A stretch of DNA of 64,000 nt from Viscum album. Taxonomy: Eukaryota; Streptophyta; Magnoliopsida; Santalales; Viscaceae. A program made the position numbers and the translations under genes. Below are positions 10,486 to 22,783 of the stretch, piece after piece (the stretch's first letter is position 1; every line of letters begins with the position of its first letter). A model generated the notes under the pieces. The model worked only from the letters and a program-made list of their open reading frames with translations. It was not told where the DNA came from and did not search any database. The stretch is from contig OY728119.1 in the NCBI GenBank assembly GCA_963277665.1, positions 319,258,206 to 319,322,205 of the forward strand. The letters are read 5' to 3'.

Positions 10486-13400
10486 CATTTATGCATCCAA
10501 AGGACAGACTAGAAAAACAATATTTGGGTATTTGGATGAGTCCTTACACATTTATGTATATGTCTTGGGATTTTCCTTAATGGGATTTTAAAATATTTTT
10601 GAAAAATAAACCAATAATATGTTCATGTACATGAAATTATGAAGTCCATCATTGTAAAATTTATTATTGATCACGTTGAGTTTAGTTTACTAATTTATAT
10701 ATCTATGAATAATTTTAAAATTCTTTTGATTTTTTTATGGAAATGTTTATCACTATCTATTCCATTTATATTAATCATGAATTATTATTCATCAGATGTA
10801 TACACTCTTTGATGTAACACCCACTGTCACCCATTTCTTATGTTTCCTTTCCATAGGATTCCTATATATGATTAATGATTTGTTTTTGGGATATTCTTTA
10901 AAGAATAAATATGATTACATATAAAATTGAATTTTAATATTTTATGGTTTAAAATATAACACGAGATTTAGGGTTATATCTAGTTTATCAATAATATTAA
11001 ACTATTTTTCCATTTGGGATGTGATTTCATGTATTTAGAATCAATGTAAATGACTAACTACCTGCTCAGGGATACTTTGTTTAAAGTCATGAAAAATACA
11101 GAGTGTTTTTATATAAAGTCTGGGATATGTATTTTATTCTCTTATATTCATTAACAGAATAATAATTATAATAACCATTCAATTAGAATAAAAAAAAAAT
11201 ATTTCCCCACTTAATAATTTCTTCTTTAATTATTCTTTAATGAGTTATATAATGAAATTAACTATTGATGATTATTTCAGGATAAATGATTGGGAAGTAT
11301 AAATATAAATTTTAAATAATGATAAATATAAAAATTATGACATACATGGTATTATTTTAAAATTAAAGGATTTTCAGTAATTCAAATTAAATATATAATA
11401 AATAGAATATTAATGAATATAATAATAATTTTTTAAGAGAAAATATTTATGATTTAATTTTAGTATAATTATAAAAGTCATAAGTAATTATATAGAAAAT
11501 TATATATGTAATTATATATTCTAATTTATATAGAAATAAAATATTTACTTGCGTATTTGAATAAATTAGTGGAAATAAAAAATGTTATTTAATTTTAAAA
11601 AAATTAACAAATTATTTACATGTCTATTATTATATTAAATAGATTTATGATTTTATTCTAATACTCACATGTATATAGTATTTTTTAAAAAATTAACTCC
11701 TTATTTATTTAATGGTATCGAGGTATTCATGTAAGGATGACTATCCTTATACATAGTTGTATTTTTGAAACTCTAAGTTTACCTATAGGTGAATGTCAAA
11801 TATGTGTATGTATAGATGAAATTTTCAAGTTGTTATTTAAGATAAAAAGTATTCCCCATAGCAATACACCTAAGATACATAAGGGTCAACTATATGTCAA
11901 GTAAAATTTAGTGGAATATTCAAACATTCTTCAAATATTATTCTCTTCACCTACTCCTCAGCATAGAAAGTTCATATCTTTTATCACTGACCTAATGGCC
12001 TCCATCATTATTTTCGGCCGTCGACTCCTCATCCACTACATTTACCTAATACTGTTAATTAACTTGAGCCTTTTAATGGATGATTTTATCTGTTATGTGT
12101 CAATACTTGATGATGTACGTGATGTTTGTATTGGATAGATATGTGTAAATATAATTCAAATGATCTATGTAAGGGTGATTTAGATTTATTCATCTTGGTA
12201 GATACTAACCAATTTAATGGTTATATAAAATTAAAAATACCACATATGGGTAATCCAACACTTTATCCTTCTCTATAATTCTTCTATTTATAGGTATTCA
12301 TTGTAATTAACATGAAAAAAAACATTGACACAAAATTTTTAAACCACACTTTCAGTATTAAAAAAAATACTAAAAGTTAGTTTAGTAAATGATATCAATG
12401 ATCTTAATAAAGGGATCTAGATGTGATATACCAACAACAATGACCAAGAACCTATCAATGTTTATATATTACAACATAAATATTTAGTCAGAATATACTA
12501 CTTTACAAAATTATATCATAATTCCAAATTGGGTATATAAGTAATACCTACAATAATTCATGGAAATAAAAAGGTTCATATAATAAGCTCCATTTCTACT
12601 ATGATGTATATTTTGTATTCACTATGAGAGATTGAGACTTTTGAGAGTATTCAAAAATAGATTTCTATAAGAGGGTCTCTGAAGGATTTATTCAATAAGA
12701 ATACATATGCTGACCAATATAAAAAATATTTCTTCTGTCTCATCCATTTTGAATAAAAAATACTTTTTATGGGAAACATTTTCAAATTTGTAGAATTCAA
12801 GTTCTAAGAATATATTTATTTTTGAGGGGATTATACATTTTAAAATAGTGTTATATTTTAAATTTAATGAAAACCCACTTATAAGTGAAATAAAATTTTA
12901 AAATTTTATATTAAAAATGATTTAGTTAAATTAATTTTAGAAAATAATATCACTATAAATGAGATTATATTCTAATAGACTATACTTTTCATCGTTTTTT
13001 CAGGAGTTTAAAACTATAATTTAATGTTTAATTATCTTCTCATATTTATAACTTTATATTGAATACTTTTATTAAAACACGAATTATTATTTAGTTAAAC
13101 AGTTTTTTGGAAAAAAATTCTTTCATGGATACTGTTTATTTATGAGTTATTGTATGACAATGCCTTAATTTCTTCTAAATGGAGTTGCATTGCTTACTCA
13201 AAAAAACATTATTTGATAAAACCCATTGAAAAAATATACATAAGTATATACCTATATATATATATTTATATAAGTGTTTATTTATAAATGATTCCAAGGA
13301 TAATTTTTTAAAAATACTATTTTGATGGAAACCTCCTTTGAAACAATATCGCAATATAAAAACATTTTTTTTAATATTTTAAACTTGAATATTGTGAATA

Positions 13401-16400
13401 GGTCAATGGATTGGGTTAAAGACATATCTAAAGATACTTTTTCCAATTTTTCATAGGTGTCCCATATATGGCCGTCAATATTCCTTGATTCGTTATGTCT
13501 TATCTTTCTAAATTTCCATTGTTTTTTCTAAAAATCCAAAGATATATTTTTAGATTTTCATTAAAATTTATTAGACTGTACTTCAAGAAACATTATTTCC
13601 TTTATTTTAAAAAATCCAAAGGAAATGACATAAATGATATTTTTATAATTCAAAATAATTTTAATTGAATTATATATATACATATATATATATATTAATA
13701 CCTATCATAAATTTTAAATTTAAATCTAAATATTAATTCCAAACCCAATTTTTTAAAAATCAATTTATTTGGTTCTAAATTTATATTATATCCAAATAAC
13801 TATAAACATATTTTCAGAAAATGGTATCCTGATTTTCAAATCCCCTTATTTATAATTTTTCTCACCCCATGTTTTCATTTTTTGCACAGTGCTGTTGAAG
13901 AGTAAAGTCAATTTTGGAGTCGATACTCGATTATCTATTTTAATAAAAGTTGAAATGGAGTTTTCATAAAAGTAATTAGATTCTGAAAAAATTAATATTT
14001 GATTGTGATAACAAGGGATAAATTTTCTAATAATATAAGGAACTGGATATAAAATATCCATTAGAATATTAGATTGAATATTTTTCAATGATGTTAAAGA
14101 TTTTATTTAGAAAAATAATATATAGTGTTTTATGAGTAGATATGGGAAGCACGTTTCTGGGGTGCTTCGGGTTCACCATTCATAAGTGAGTTGATATATC
14201 CTTTAAATGAACTAGAAAATGTGATATCACATGATTCACTAACTATCATTGATTCAGAATTTTATTTATTATCCATAGACTCATGTTAATTAAAAATATT
14301 TCCAGATATATGTTACAATGATTCACAAAATCGACTAGTAATATCTAAATGATACACAAAATAGAGTATTCAATATAAAAAAATGTGAATATATTTAAAA
14401 AAATATTAAAATAATTTCATCACACATATATTTTATCAAAAAATTATTATTGAACACAACCACATAAAAATAAAGATATTCGTTAATTACTCATTACGGT
14501 ATCCTAATAAATCAAGTAATATTTTAACCTCAACCAGTAATAATATAATAATAATTTCATTGAACATATCATAGTATCATTTATTAATTTCAAGTGTATC
14601 CTCTATCATAAAATCCAAATATTTAAAAGTAAAGACATATCTCAATAAAAATACTATTCAAATTCCTTATCTCTAAGGAATCATCCACATTCCGTTCTTT
14701 TATCAACCAGTTCAAAAATAACACAAGACCCCACACTTACACTAGAACATAGAAGAAATATATATTTTTATTTTAAATTAATTGTGGTTATAAAAATTAA
14801 ATGCGAAAAAAAACATCATTTTCCTACTTCTACCAAATAAATATAACTCATTAGATCAATCCAGTTCTTATTATCATTGTTAAAGAATTTCAGGGTTTAT
14901 AGGTATCATTTTATATTATCTTTCTATTTATCCACAATTTCACAAAATAAAAATAAGTCAAAAATAGAATATTACATAATTAAAAACCAAATGAGATTTA
15001 TTATAGTAAATCATATGTGGGTTTTAAATAGGTTACCTATGAATGATGAAATTTATGGAGAAATATTGTATGAATCCACGAATTTTGTTGTGTCAAAAAT
15101 TTCTAGTGAAAAGAACTTTTATATATTAAACAAGTATTTTTATAAGATTGTTGAATTCCACGCATAATATTTTTTTTCTTCAAATAATATCCATTCCCAT
15201 AACAAATTTATTATACACATAAAATAAAATCCTATCTATTATAGTAAAAAATTTATTTTTGGTAATAAAATATCATGAAGCGTGAATAATATTCTTCCAA
15301 AGACTTCAATACATACAAATAGCCTTTAACCCATTTGAATCAACTAAAATCATATATGTTTGAAATTGATATGGATGTTAAAAAAATTAATTGAAAATAA
15401 AATAAAACCCCAATATTAGATATAATATCTGAATCACTTATCTAACAGCTTTGAATCCGTACTTTATGAAACAAACACCTTATATGGTAATTCTATTTCT
15501 AATCACCATCATTGTCTCAATGCATATATCTTATATATGATAATTATCTATACACACCCTCATAACTATAAATATTTTATAATTAACCCAATCAATAATA
15601 ATATATTAACCATATTAAAATATGTTCCATTTTTTATAAAAATTATATAATGTATCCTTTCAAGAAAATAAATTAATAGTTTGTGTTTTGAAAAGACAAT
15701 TATCCCCAATTTTACCATACTTATACTCTATATTTCAGAAACTACTCTTTGTTATGGTGTATAAGTAAAATTGTATTAGTTTTAAATGAAATTAATAGGA
15801 CGATTGGAATCAAAAAAATTACAGTTAATTTATTACCATTATCTATGATCATCCTTTTGAAAAATTCTCCCATATCTTTAACAACCCTCATATAAAAAAA
15901 TTGAACATCTCTATGACATTCGATAAAATTTTTTTGAATAAAATTTTTTTATCCAAGATAAGTCACAAAATAATGTGATAATGTAAAAATATAATATATG
16001 TTATTTGTGTTATATATGCCTAAATTGACCCAAATTCATGATCTCAAGTGGTCTAGTGGACTGAAACATCAAATATTTAGTTTTTTGTATTAACAATAAG
16101 CAAATATTGAATTGATTAATATAAAAATTTTCATTTTATATCATGTTATATAATGACTATAAACATAAATCTCTTGAAATGATTACTCAAAAATCTTTTT
16201 ATATGATATTCATTTATGTTGTTAGATTTTTTTCATCAATGAAACTCATGTAAATAAATTACATTAAACAATAATTTGGAAAACAGTTCCACGAGTTTCT
16301 TTCCCCCCAGTGATAAAGAATAGATATTTTGATTTATTTATTATTAATGATTTATTCATGAAAATAAATTAATTTACATTATCAAATTTTTTCCTCAAAC

Positions 16401-17625
16401 TTAAAATATTTTGTTTATATCCTTGGACACAAATGATATCTTTCGATTTCATTCATTTATATTTTTTATCATAGAATAAATATCTACGATTCTAAAGAAA
16501 ATATAATTACCAAAAGTGACTTCCCCTATAAAATTCACTTCAATATACTTTATAAATTTAGTATAATATTACATACAATGTAACATCAACTTTTATGAAT
16601 CTATTCATTATATTTCATTATAACCTTCAAATTAACATAAAAATCCCATATTTTTATCATTCAAAAATTATTTGAAATTCATTACATATTAAAACAATAG
16701 AAACATATATAATTAGAATAGTCTTTCAGTCATCAAAATAGCTAACATTTTTATCACATTATATATATATATATATATTTATACAATGAAATTAATTTTT
16801 TGAGTAGATATATTCGATGATATATTATTAAGAAGTTTTTTTATTCATTGATGTATTCCGCATAATTTCAGAATATTTTCCCTTTGTTTCAGTGTTACTC
16901 CTTAAAGCTCATGCCTACTAAAATTCAATATCATTTTCACCAAATTAAAATTAATTTGTGCCCATATATTTTGTAGCATTGACAATAGCCTCTAAATTTA
17001 GTTCATTGTTTCTGATAATAATTTAATCCTAAAATCTATTACTACTATTCTAAAAAATATTAGAGATGTTATTCCATTTGATATGTACTTATCCTTATTT
17101 CAATGGAAAGTATTATTAATAATACCTAAGAATGTGTTCTCATAAAATTAAGATAACTCATATTTTACCTTGATAACATTATTGGAATATACTCCCATAT
17201 TTTATAGAAATATATAACATGAACACACCATAATTGCATCTAATTTATCTGTTTATCTTTTAGAGAAAAACATTTTCATTTCATTTAACAATATTTCCAT
17301 TGACTATAACCTTCATTTAATGAATTTTAATTCATTTAGTCTTACAATATAACATGTTGATAATATCTTCATTTCTATAATTATAAATTTCATTTTATTT
17401 TTCAGCATCTCTATTTTATACATGATTTTAGTATTATTCTCAAGATATGATTCATGTTTCAAATTCTGTACATTCTCAATATAAGTTTCTTCACCTTCAT
17501 CATCATTAGTACTGGTGGATTATTCTTATCTTTAAACATGACCAATGATGTTTTTGAATACTTTAGAAGAATATTATTGTAAAGCTATAATAAATTTCTA
17601 CTGTCCTCCCTCTTCTTTGACCAAG
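10486..17625. other. AT-rich region without recognised genes
   Basis: The sequence is strongly AT-rich, with TA runs near 13254-13270, 13670-13694 and 16761-16779. The longest open stretch, 14877-15167 on the plus strand (96 codons, Lys/Ile/Tyr/Asn-rich), has no domain I recognise and is what AT-rich DNA yields by chance. TGTAACACCC at 10815 resembles an LTR start, but no partner was found. It could be old, decayed transposon sequence. Confidence 0.5.
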
Positions 17626-17630
17626 ATACT
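17626..17630. repeat. Target site duplication ATACT (left copy)
   Basis: ATACT directly precedes the LTR start TGTAGCGACC at 17631. The same five bases follow the right LTR at 27871-27875. A perfect 5-bp duplication is the footprint of LTR-element integration and confirms both outer ends. Confidence 0.93.
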
Positions 17631-18207
17631 TGTAGCGACCCCGAACCCATGGTGCCTATGAGACATGATATACATAACATTTCATTACATCATTTACAAA
17701 TAAGATATCATGTCCCATTACTACAGAAGATGGCAAGGTTCAGGATTCTAGGAAACCAGCTACTTCTGATAAACTTCATTAGTACCAACCATGCCTGAAA
17801 AATATATAACAAAAACGTAGGGTGAGAAAATATGCCTAGTAAGGGGTTTTAAATTTTATTTAAGAATACTCTTTCTCAAAGAAGTCCTTTTGAAGAGAAT
17901 AAAACACTTTGATAAAAACGAGACATTTTTGTTTCATGAAATACAACTTTTTTTGAAAACCACTTGCACAGAGAAGTACATACTTGAAATAAACTTCAAA
18001 ATAAACATGATTAGAGAGTACAACATAAGAAGAATAAACAATGCATAATAATCAAACAAGGTTACTTAAATTCTAAAAAGAGTTTTGTGACTAAGCAGGG
18101 AAAACGTGCATAACAAGGTTCATGAGAATATATAGTTCTTCTAACAGTTTACCACATGAAAAAAAGTTATTGACACATAAATTACATTTTCATAGTCATG
18201 GTAGTTT

Positions 18208-18250
18208 TCAACTAGGGGTTGTCCTATTAGTTGAACTAACCCCTGGTTGA
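18208..18250. other. Hairpin-forming inverted repeat in the LTR
   Basis: TCAACTAGGGGTT pairs with AACCCCTGGTTGA across a loop of about 17 bases, giving a stem of about 13 pairs with one wobble. The 5' LTR copy at 24064-24105 keeps the inner stem (AGGGGTT/AACCCCT) but has lost the outer pairs. It lies in the transcribed leader if the promoter is in the GC-rich block, so it could be an RNA structure. Confidence 0.6.
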
Positions 18251-18443
18251 ATAATTATCATCACATGCCGAGGGAATGTATAATACTGGACTTTGTCAAG
18301 ACCTTCCGTCAAGACCGTATAACATACTTAACGGGTCAAGGATCACTGCCAATCCCGTTTCCATGGTAGCACAAGCCAAGGCTAACTGCCAAGACCGTCG
18401 CACATAACGTCTCATGAGACTCTTTCTTTACCCAATGCATTAG

Positions 18444-18522
18444 TGCGCTGTATAATTCCGGGCACACCCATCACATCTTTCATTTTGCGCTATATAATTT
18501 CGGGCACACCCGTCACATTTAA
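18444..18522. repeat. 42-bp tandem duplication inside the LTR
   Basis: Units begin TGCGCTGTATAATTCCGGGC at 18444 and TGCGCTATATAATTTCGGGC at 18486. The same two-copy structure is in the other LTR, starting at 24301 and 24343 with the same 42-bp period. The duplication therefore predates this insertion. Confidence 0.8.
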
Positions 18523-21500
18523 GTCCTATACATCCCTCACATATCTTGACAGGGTCATTCATTCATAGGGTTTCATACATTCTTAATCAACCCCCTTTTT
18601 TCCACTTACATAATCATAACTTGATGACAGTTCAATCATAAATAAACTGAGACATGCATGCTAAAATCCATACACCCAAGAAATTATCTTAACAATTGTA
18701 ACATGGGTTTTAAAGAAATAAACACAAACACATAACATTCCAAAACATCATAATACCCAATTAAAGCATGGTCATTCATAACTTACACATATGCTGATAA
18801 ATGGATATTGTGGGTGTTTAATTAAAACTGGGTAAATATACATGCAATTAGGGATATAATGGGCGAAATCAAGTCCATCATGGGAAAACCATGTACATAA
18901 TTGTGTAAAAACTCTTATTAGCACTTTAAAAACAATGTCCCCTTTTATCTATAAAGTTTTCAAACACCATAAAAAAACTTGTAATTGAAGACAACATGAT
19001 GATATATATACCTATACATATGCATGGGTTTACCATAATAATCCAAAATCAAAAGGCATTTCCCATCTTATACATTAAGAAAAATTAATTTTTGGCAAAT
19101 TGAGTGGGGTTCCTTTATATATAAAAGAAATGAAATTAACTTTCATAAGACCCATATTGGCATAAAATCAATATTTCATGTAACATGGTCGATGTGTACA
19201 AATACATGAATGCATGTATATAAAAATTTAAGGAATTCATTCCATTTTCTCAAAAACCAAAATCCTGATTTATCAAGAATGATGATAAGTAAAATTTTTC
19301 AAATGAAAGAACTATTTTGATAACGAACTATCCTTTAAACTTTATCCTAGATATAAAAATGTATATAATTGGTTTTTGGATACTTTTCTTGTGATAACAT
19401 GATTTTGAGTAAATAAATTATCATGTTATATTGTACAAAACAAAAGAGCCCAATTCATCCCTTATGCACATTGATGTACATGTGCACCTATATGACTACA
19501 TGTTCATATACATATTCATGCTCCATATAATTGCATGATTTACATGGTAATGCAATCATTTGACAACTCCATTTTTCATAGGTGAAAACAAATTTTATGT
19601 TAGAAACATTTGGAATAAGGGTGTACATATTCATGTATCATCTTATATATATGTATGAATACACATATATATATGTACACACATACGAATGAGGTATATA
19701 TACATACATATATTCATGTATATTCACTGATGTGGGTGACAATTAAAACAAGAAGACCACCCCTTCTCTGGTTCGGTCCTAGGAATAAGTAAAACAGGTA
19801 TAAACAGGTTTATATGGTCTTGAATATTCTTATACACAATTATACAACATGATTATATAACTTTTCAAAGCTTATAGAAACTGTAAGAAACGAAGGAGAG
19901 GATTCCCCATTACTCCTATTCGGTTCTCCATGCTGAGAGGGTGATCCACAAGATCTGGTTTTGCACCAGGTTCATACATACTGAAAATGTATACATATAT
20001 AACATGTATATATATTTATATACACCGAATATCAAACAAAACTAGACAAAAATAAAACATACCCCTTACTTGGAGAGGAGGAGAGGAAGATACAAACGAG
20101 GAAAGTGAATCTAGTTGTATAAACACAGGATATATACATATATACATAACACATATATTTGTATATATATAAAAACCGAAACTCAAACAGGAACCACAAC
20201 AAATCTTCTCCCTTACCTTATCTCAGAGAGGAGGAGATGAAACGATTCAGCGAAGAGTTCTATTGGTCGGAAGGATCAAGGAAGCCAAGTGAAAATGTTT
20301 CCGTCCCTTTGGTACAACTGGGGTTTTAAAAAAACAGAGAAGAAGAAACTGGCTCTACGTGGAGTCGTCGACCCCGGATCCGAGGCGAGTCGGTGCCGAC
20401 CCGTGGAAAGGAGGGAGCAGCGCAGGTCTACTCACCGGCCAAGAGGAGAAAATGAGGCACCCTAAGCTCTACTGGTTCGACGATGCGAGGAAGACGAATC
20501 CACGAAACGCGAGGAAGGAGAAGAAGCTGAGAAAAAGCGGACGACCGAGATTACCCAAATATGATCGAACGGCCTGGAATTAGCCCTACATTAAAAAGGA
20601 TGGACGTCTATGATCGGGGGGAGGATGATCGGACGACCCAGGTGTGATGCAGCATTTATAAAACGCGGTTTCAGCAAGTTTTAAAAAATATCATTATTAA
20701 TTTATTAAATCATTGTTATTATTTTTAAAGAATTCAATTATTAAACCAATATTAATTATTTTAATAAAAATCATTGGTCAATAAAAATTATATATTGATT
20801 CAATCAAAACTTATTACTATATAAATATAGGTATATGTATATATTTTATTTTTAAAACACCAATATATTTTTATTAACCTTATTATATTATCATTATTAT
20901 TATTAAACCATAATTATTAATAACATAATATTACATTATGAAGATCAATGGTTAAAAACATTGATTAAACAAAACATATCACACACATATATATACATTT
21001 TAATTTCCTTTATTAGCTAATTACTGTAATTTTATTAATTAAAGATTATTATCAAACGTACCTACATTTAATCACACATAAGTGTGTGTTGATATAAATA
21101 TCATCACCACAAAACACATATGTAAAATCAATCATACATTCACATAGTTTCCTAAACATTTTATCCAATTTATAAATATTTTCATTAACATTAGCCCTTT
21201 AATTTAGAGAAAAAGAATCATTTAATTTGATGCAATATATATATATATAACTCAAGGGTTAGCACATATTTAGACAAAATAAAAACCCATCAGCTTTAAT
21301 ATAATTACATCATAAAATTTTAATTGCTCAAATTATGAAAATAAGGGTAGTGAATAAAACATTAATTTTCACCATTTTCAAACATAAAACATAATTCACA
21401 TTTTTGGGAAAACAAGAAATAAATTAATTAAGTTATCATTGATTTCATTCTTTAAACATTAAGGAAAATAACTTAATTAATATTCTGAACCATTCAGGGT

Positions 21501-21562
21501 AAGCCATTCTTATTTCCAATGGTCAAAAACAAAACATAGAGGATTGGAGAAACCAACGGTCA

Positions 21563-21610
21563 TATTTATAGCTGTTTGGGTTCAACGATCGGATTGGTGA
21601 GCTTATAAAG
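21563..21610. promoter_or_regulatory. Back-to-back TATA boxes near the LTR outer end
   Basis: The minus strand reads TATAAATA at 21563-21570 and the plus strand reads TATAAAG at 21604-21610, pointing away from each other. The 5' LTR keeps both, at 27418-27425 and 27459-27465. The minus-strand box could start element transcription. The plus-strand box lies about 55 bp before the start of the small hydrophobic frame at 21664. Function is inferred from sequence only. Confidence 0.4.
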
Positions 21611-21663
21611 GGTCAAGTCTCGGGGTGTCCCTCACCCCAGGTGACTGAAGGAGAAAAGGAGAT

Positions 21664-21888
21664 ATGGTTCGTATGATTCCCCTGGTGCTCAGCACGGTTA
21701 CAGTGGCTTCGGCCATCCTCATGTTAATTATGATGGATTCCAGAAACCCCTACCACATTCTTGGTCTCTTGGTGGTTTTAAGAGGTCTCTCGATTATTGT
21801 AATCAGGTTCTTAGTTGGGATTTTGGGTTACTTTATCTTCTTGTTCAGTCAGTGGAAGTTTTATCCGATATGTTACTTATTTGAATAA
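21664..21888 (+). CDS. Small hydrophobic membrane-protein-like ORF in the LTR (antisense to the element)
   Basis: The frame starts MVRMIPLVLSTV and encodes 74 residues with two strongly hydrophobic stretches (about residues 4-25 and 32-57) around a short polar turn MDSRNPY. The other LTR keeps the same start and frame at 27519-27686, ending after 55 residues. A TATA-like TATAAAG lies about 55 bp upstream in both copies. Most differences between the copies change the amino acid, so selection on this protein is not evident. I do not recognise a family. It may be a chance frame within the LTR or a captured gene piece. Confidence 0.3.
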   Translation: MVRMIPLVLSTVTVASAILMLIMMDSRNPYHILGLLVVLRGLSIIVIRFLVGILGYFIFLFSQWKFYPICYLFE

Positions 21889-22020
21889 TAGAAGTTTTCA
21901 TTCATCTGATGCATTTTATTATTATTACCTTATAAGTTGACTGTCTGTTCAATTAACAGGTGACATTGAAAAGAAAACTTGTCAAAAATCAAAACATGGT
22001 TTCTTGGGTCGTTACATCAC

Positions 22021-22030
22021 TTCCCCCTTC
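22021..22030 (-). other. Polypurine tract of the F-box-carrying element
   Basis: The minus strand reads GAAGGGGGAA, four bases from the 3' LTR. A G-rich purine run at this place primes plus-strand DNA synthesis. Together with the PBS it sets the element orientation as minus. Confidence 0.9.
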
Positions 22031-22092
22031 AATGAATTGTGCCCTCGCAATTATATTATAAAAAGAAAAAATGAAACCCCATACGTACAACA

Positions 22093-22695
22093 CTACCAAA
22101 ACAATGGATCTGGCTCGGTTAACGGGACACCAAAGTTGGCGCATAGCTCTTTCATTTCCATATTCCAGATGCACTTCGAATAGTTCTTCATGAACTCTTA
22201 TTCATGTGTACTGCACACGGGCTTCCAAAGGGAGGCTCGTGCCATGCAAAGATCAGAAATGTCTGAGTAGATAAACTTCATGATAACTCTTCTAGCCACA
22301 TCACGCTTGATGTAGTTGAGAGGAATGATGTGGTTGAGGAGACTGGAGTTCATGACCTGGAACATATAGGCCACACTAAGGTGGCCATTGTGAGCAACTA
22401 TGAGGAAGCACGCTCTGGCAGAAAAGTTTTGTACCAGAGAAAAACACTGGAAGAGACCTTCAATGTATCTTCCCCTTCGCCTGTAGTAGAGGAGTTGAGT
22501 AGTGGAGATGAGGTTAAAAACATGATCATCCTATTGACACAAACAAATGATCTTAGGACCATTTGCTAGATTGAGCAGATGCTGGAAAGACCCTCGTAGA
22601 TGGAGAAAGGATGGATAATCCACCATGCATGCCCTGATCAAGATGACTTCTACTAACTCATCGGGTAGTGATGAGAAGTTTGTTTGACCATCCAT
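22093..22695 (-). pseudogene. F-box-like ORF 2 carried by the retroelement, two in-frame stops
   Basis: The frame has 200 codons plus a stop, with the ATG at 22695. The N-terminal F-box-like segment (residues 7-50) reads SLPDELVEVIL and then a hydrophobic/Leu-rich stretch ending LLNLANGPKII. The middle part contains YYRRRGRYIEGLF (70-82) and AHNGHLSVAYMF (101-112), which resembles the Sel1-like part of plant At1g67623/At2g35280-type F-box proteins. The C-terminal part has spaced Cys residues (YSKC, ELC at 172-185). F-box proteins recruit targets to SCF ubiquitin ligases through SKP1. In-frame TAG (codon 55) and TAA (codon 166) break it, both explicable by C-to-T changes. It is the more element-3' of the pair, and its end is 76 bp from the LTR. 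The family is recalled from memory and not searched. Confidence 0.65.
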
Positions 22696-22783
22696 CTGAA
22701 AAAAACATCGAAATAAAACTCTTAACAACATTGATAAGGTAGAGACATGAAATAAAACATGAAACCTCCATTTATGCAAAAGT
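22696..22783 (-). promoter_or_regulatory. Inter-ORF spacer ending in a splice-acceptor-like site
   Basis: The 88-bp spacer between the two F-box-like frames ends, on the minus strand, TTTTTTTCAG directly before the ATG of ORF 2. A T-rich tract plus CAG is a typical plant 3' splice site. A GT-containing stretch lies at the end of ORF 1 (GTAAAC), but joining there would put ORF 2 out of frame with ORF 1. Use of the acceptor for a separate ORF 2 mRNA seems more likely. Confidence 0.5.

Larger units (their letters stand above)
17631..22016 (-). repeat. 3' LTR (4386 bp) of the F-box-carrying element
   Basis: It aligns along its full length with 23488-27870. The ends are TG...CA, with short inverted ends TGTAGCGACCC/GGGTCGTTACA. 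It contains a 42-bp duplicated unit, a hairpin, long TATATA/ACATAT tracts (about 19630-19720), a GC-rich block at about 20230-20640 and a small hydrophobic reading frame on the opposite strand near its outer (minus-strand 5') end. The TATA-like box in its GC-rich block reads TTTAAAA at about 20324-20330, whereas the 5' LTR has TATAAAA. Confidence 0.95.

Noticed and set aside
10815..10835. TGTAACACCC as a possible LTR start
   Set aside because: No matching second copy or target duplication was found in the window.
14877..15167. 96-codon plus-strand frame in the AT-rich region
   Set aside because: Composition is Lys/Ile/Asn/Tyr-rich as expected from AT-rich DNA, with no domain, no partner and no regulatory context.
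22330..22569. Plus-strand 79-codon frame inside the F-box-carrying element
   Set aside because: It is antisense to ORF 2, which has the F-box-like similarity, a sensible start and element orientation on its side.
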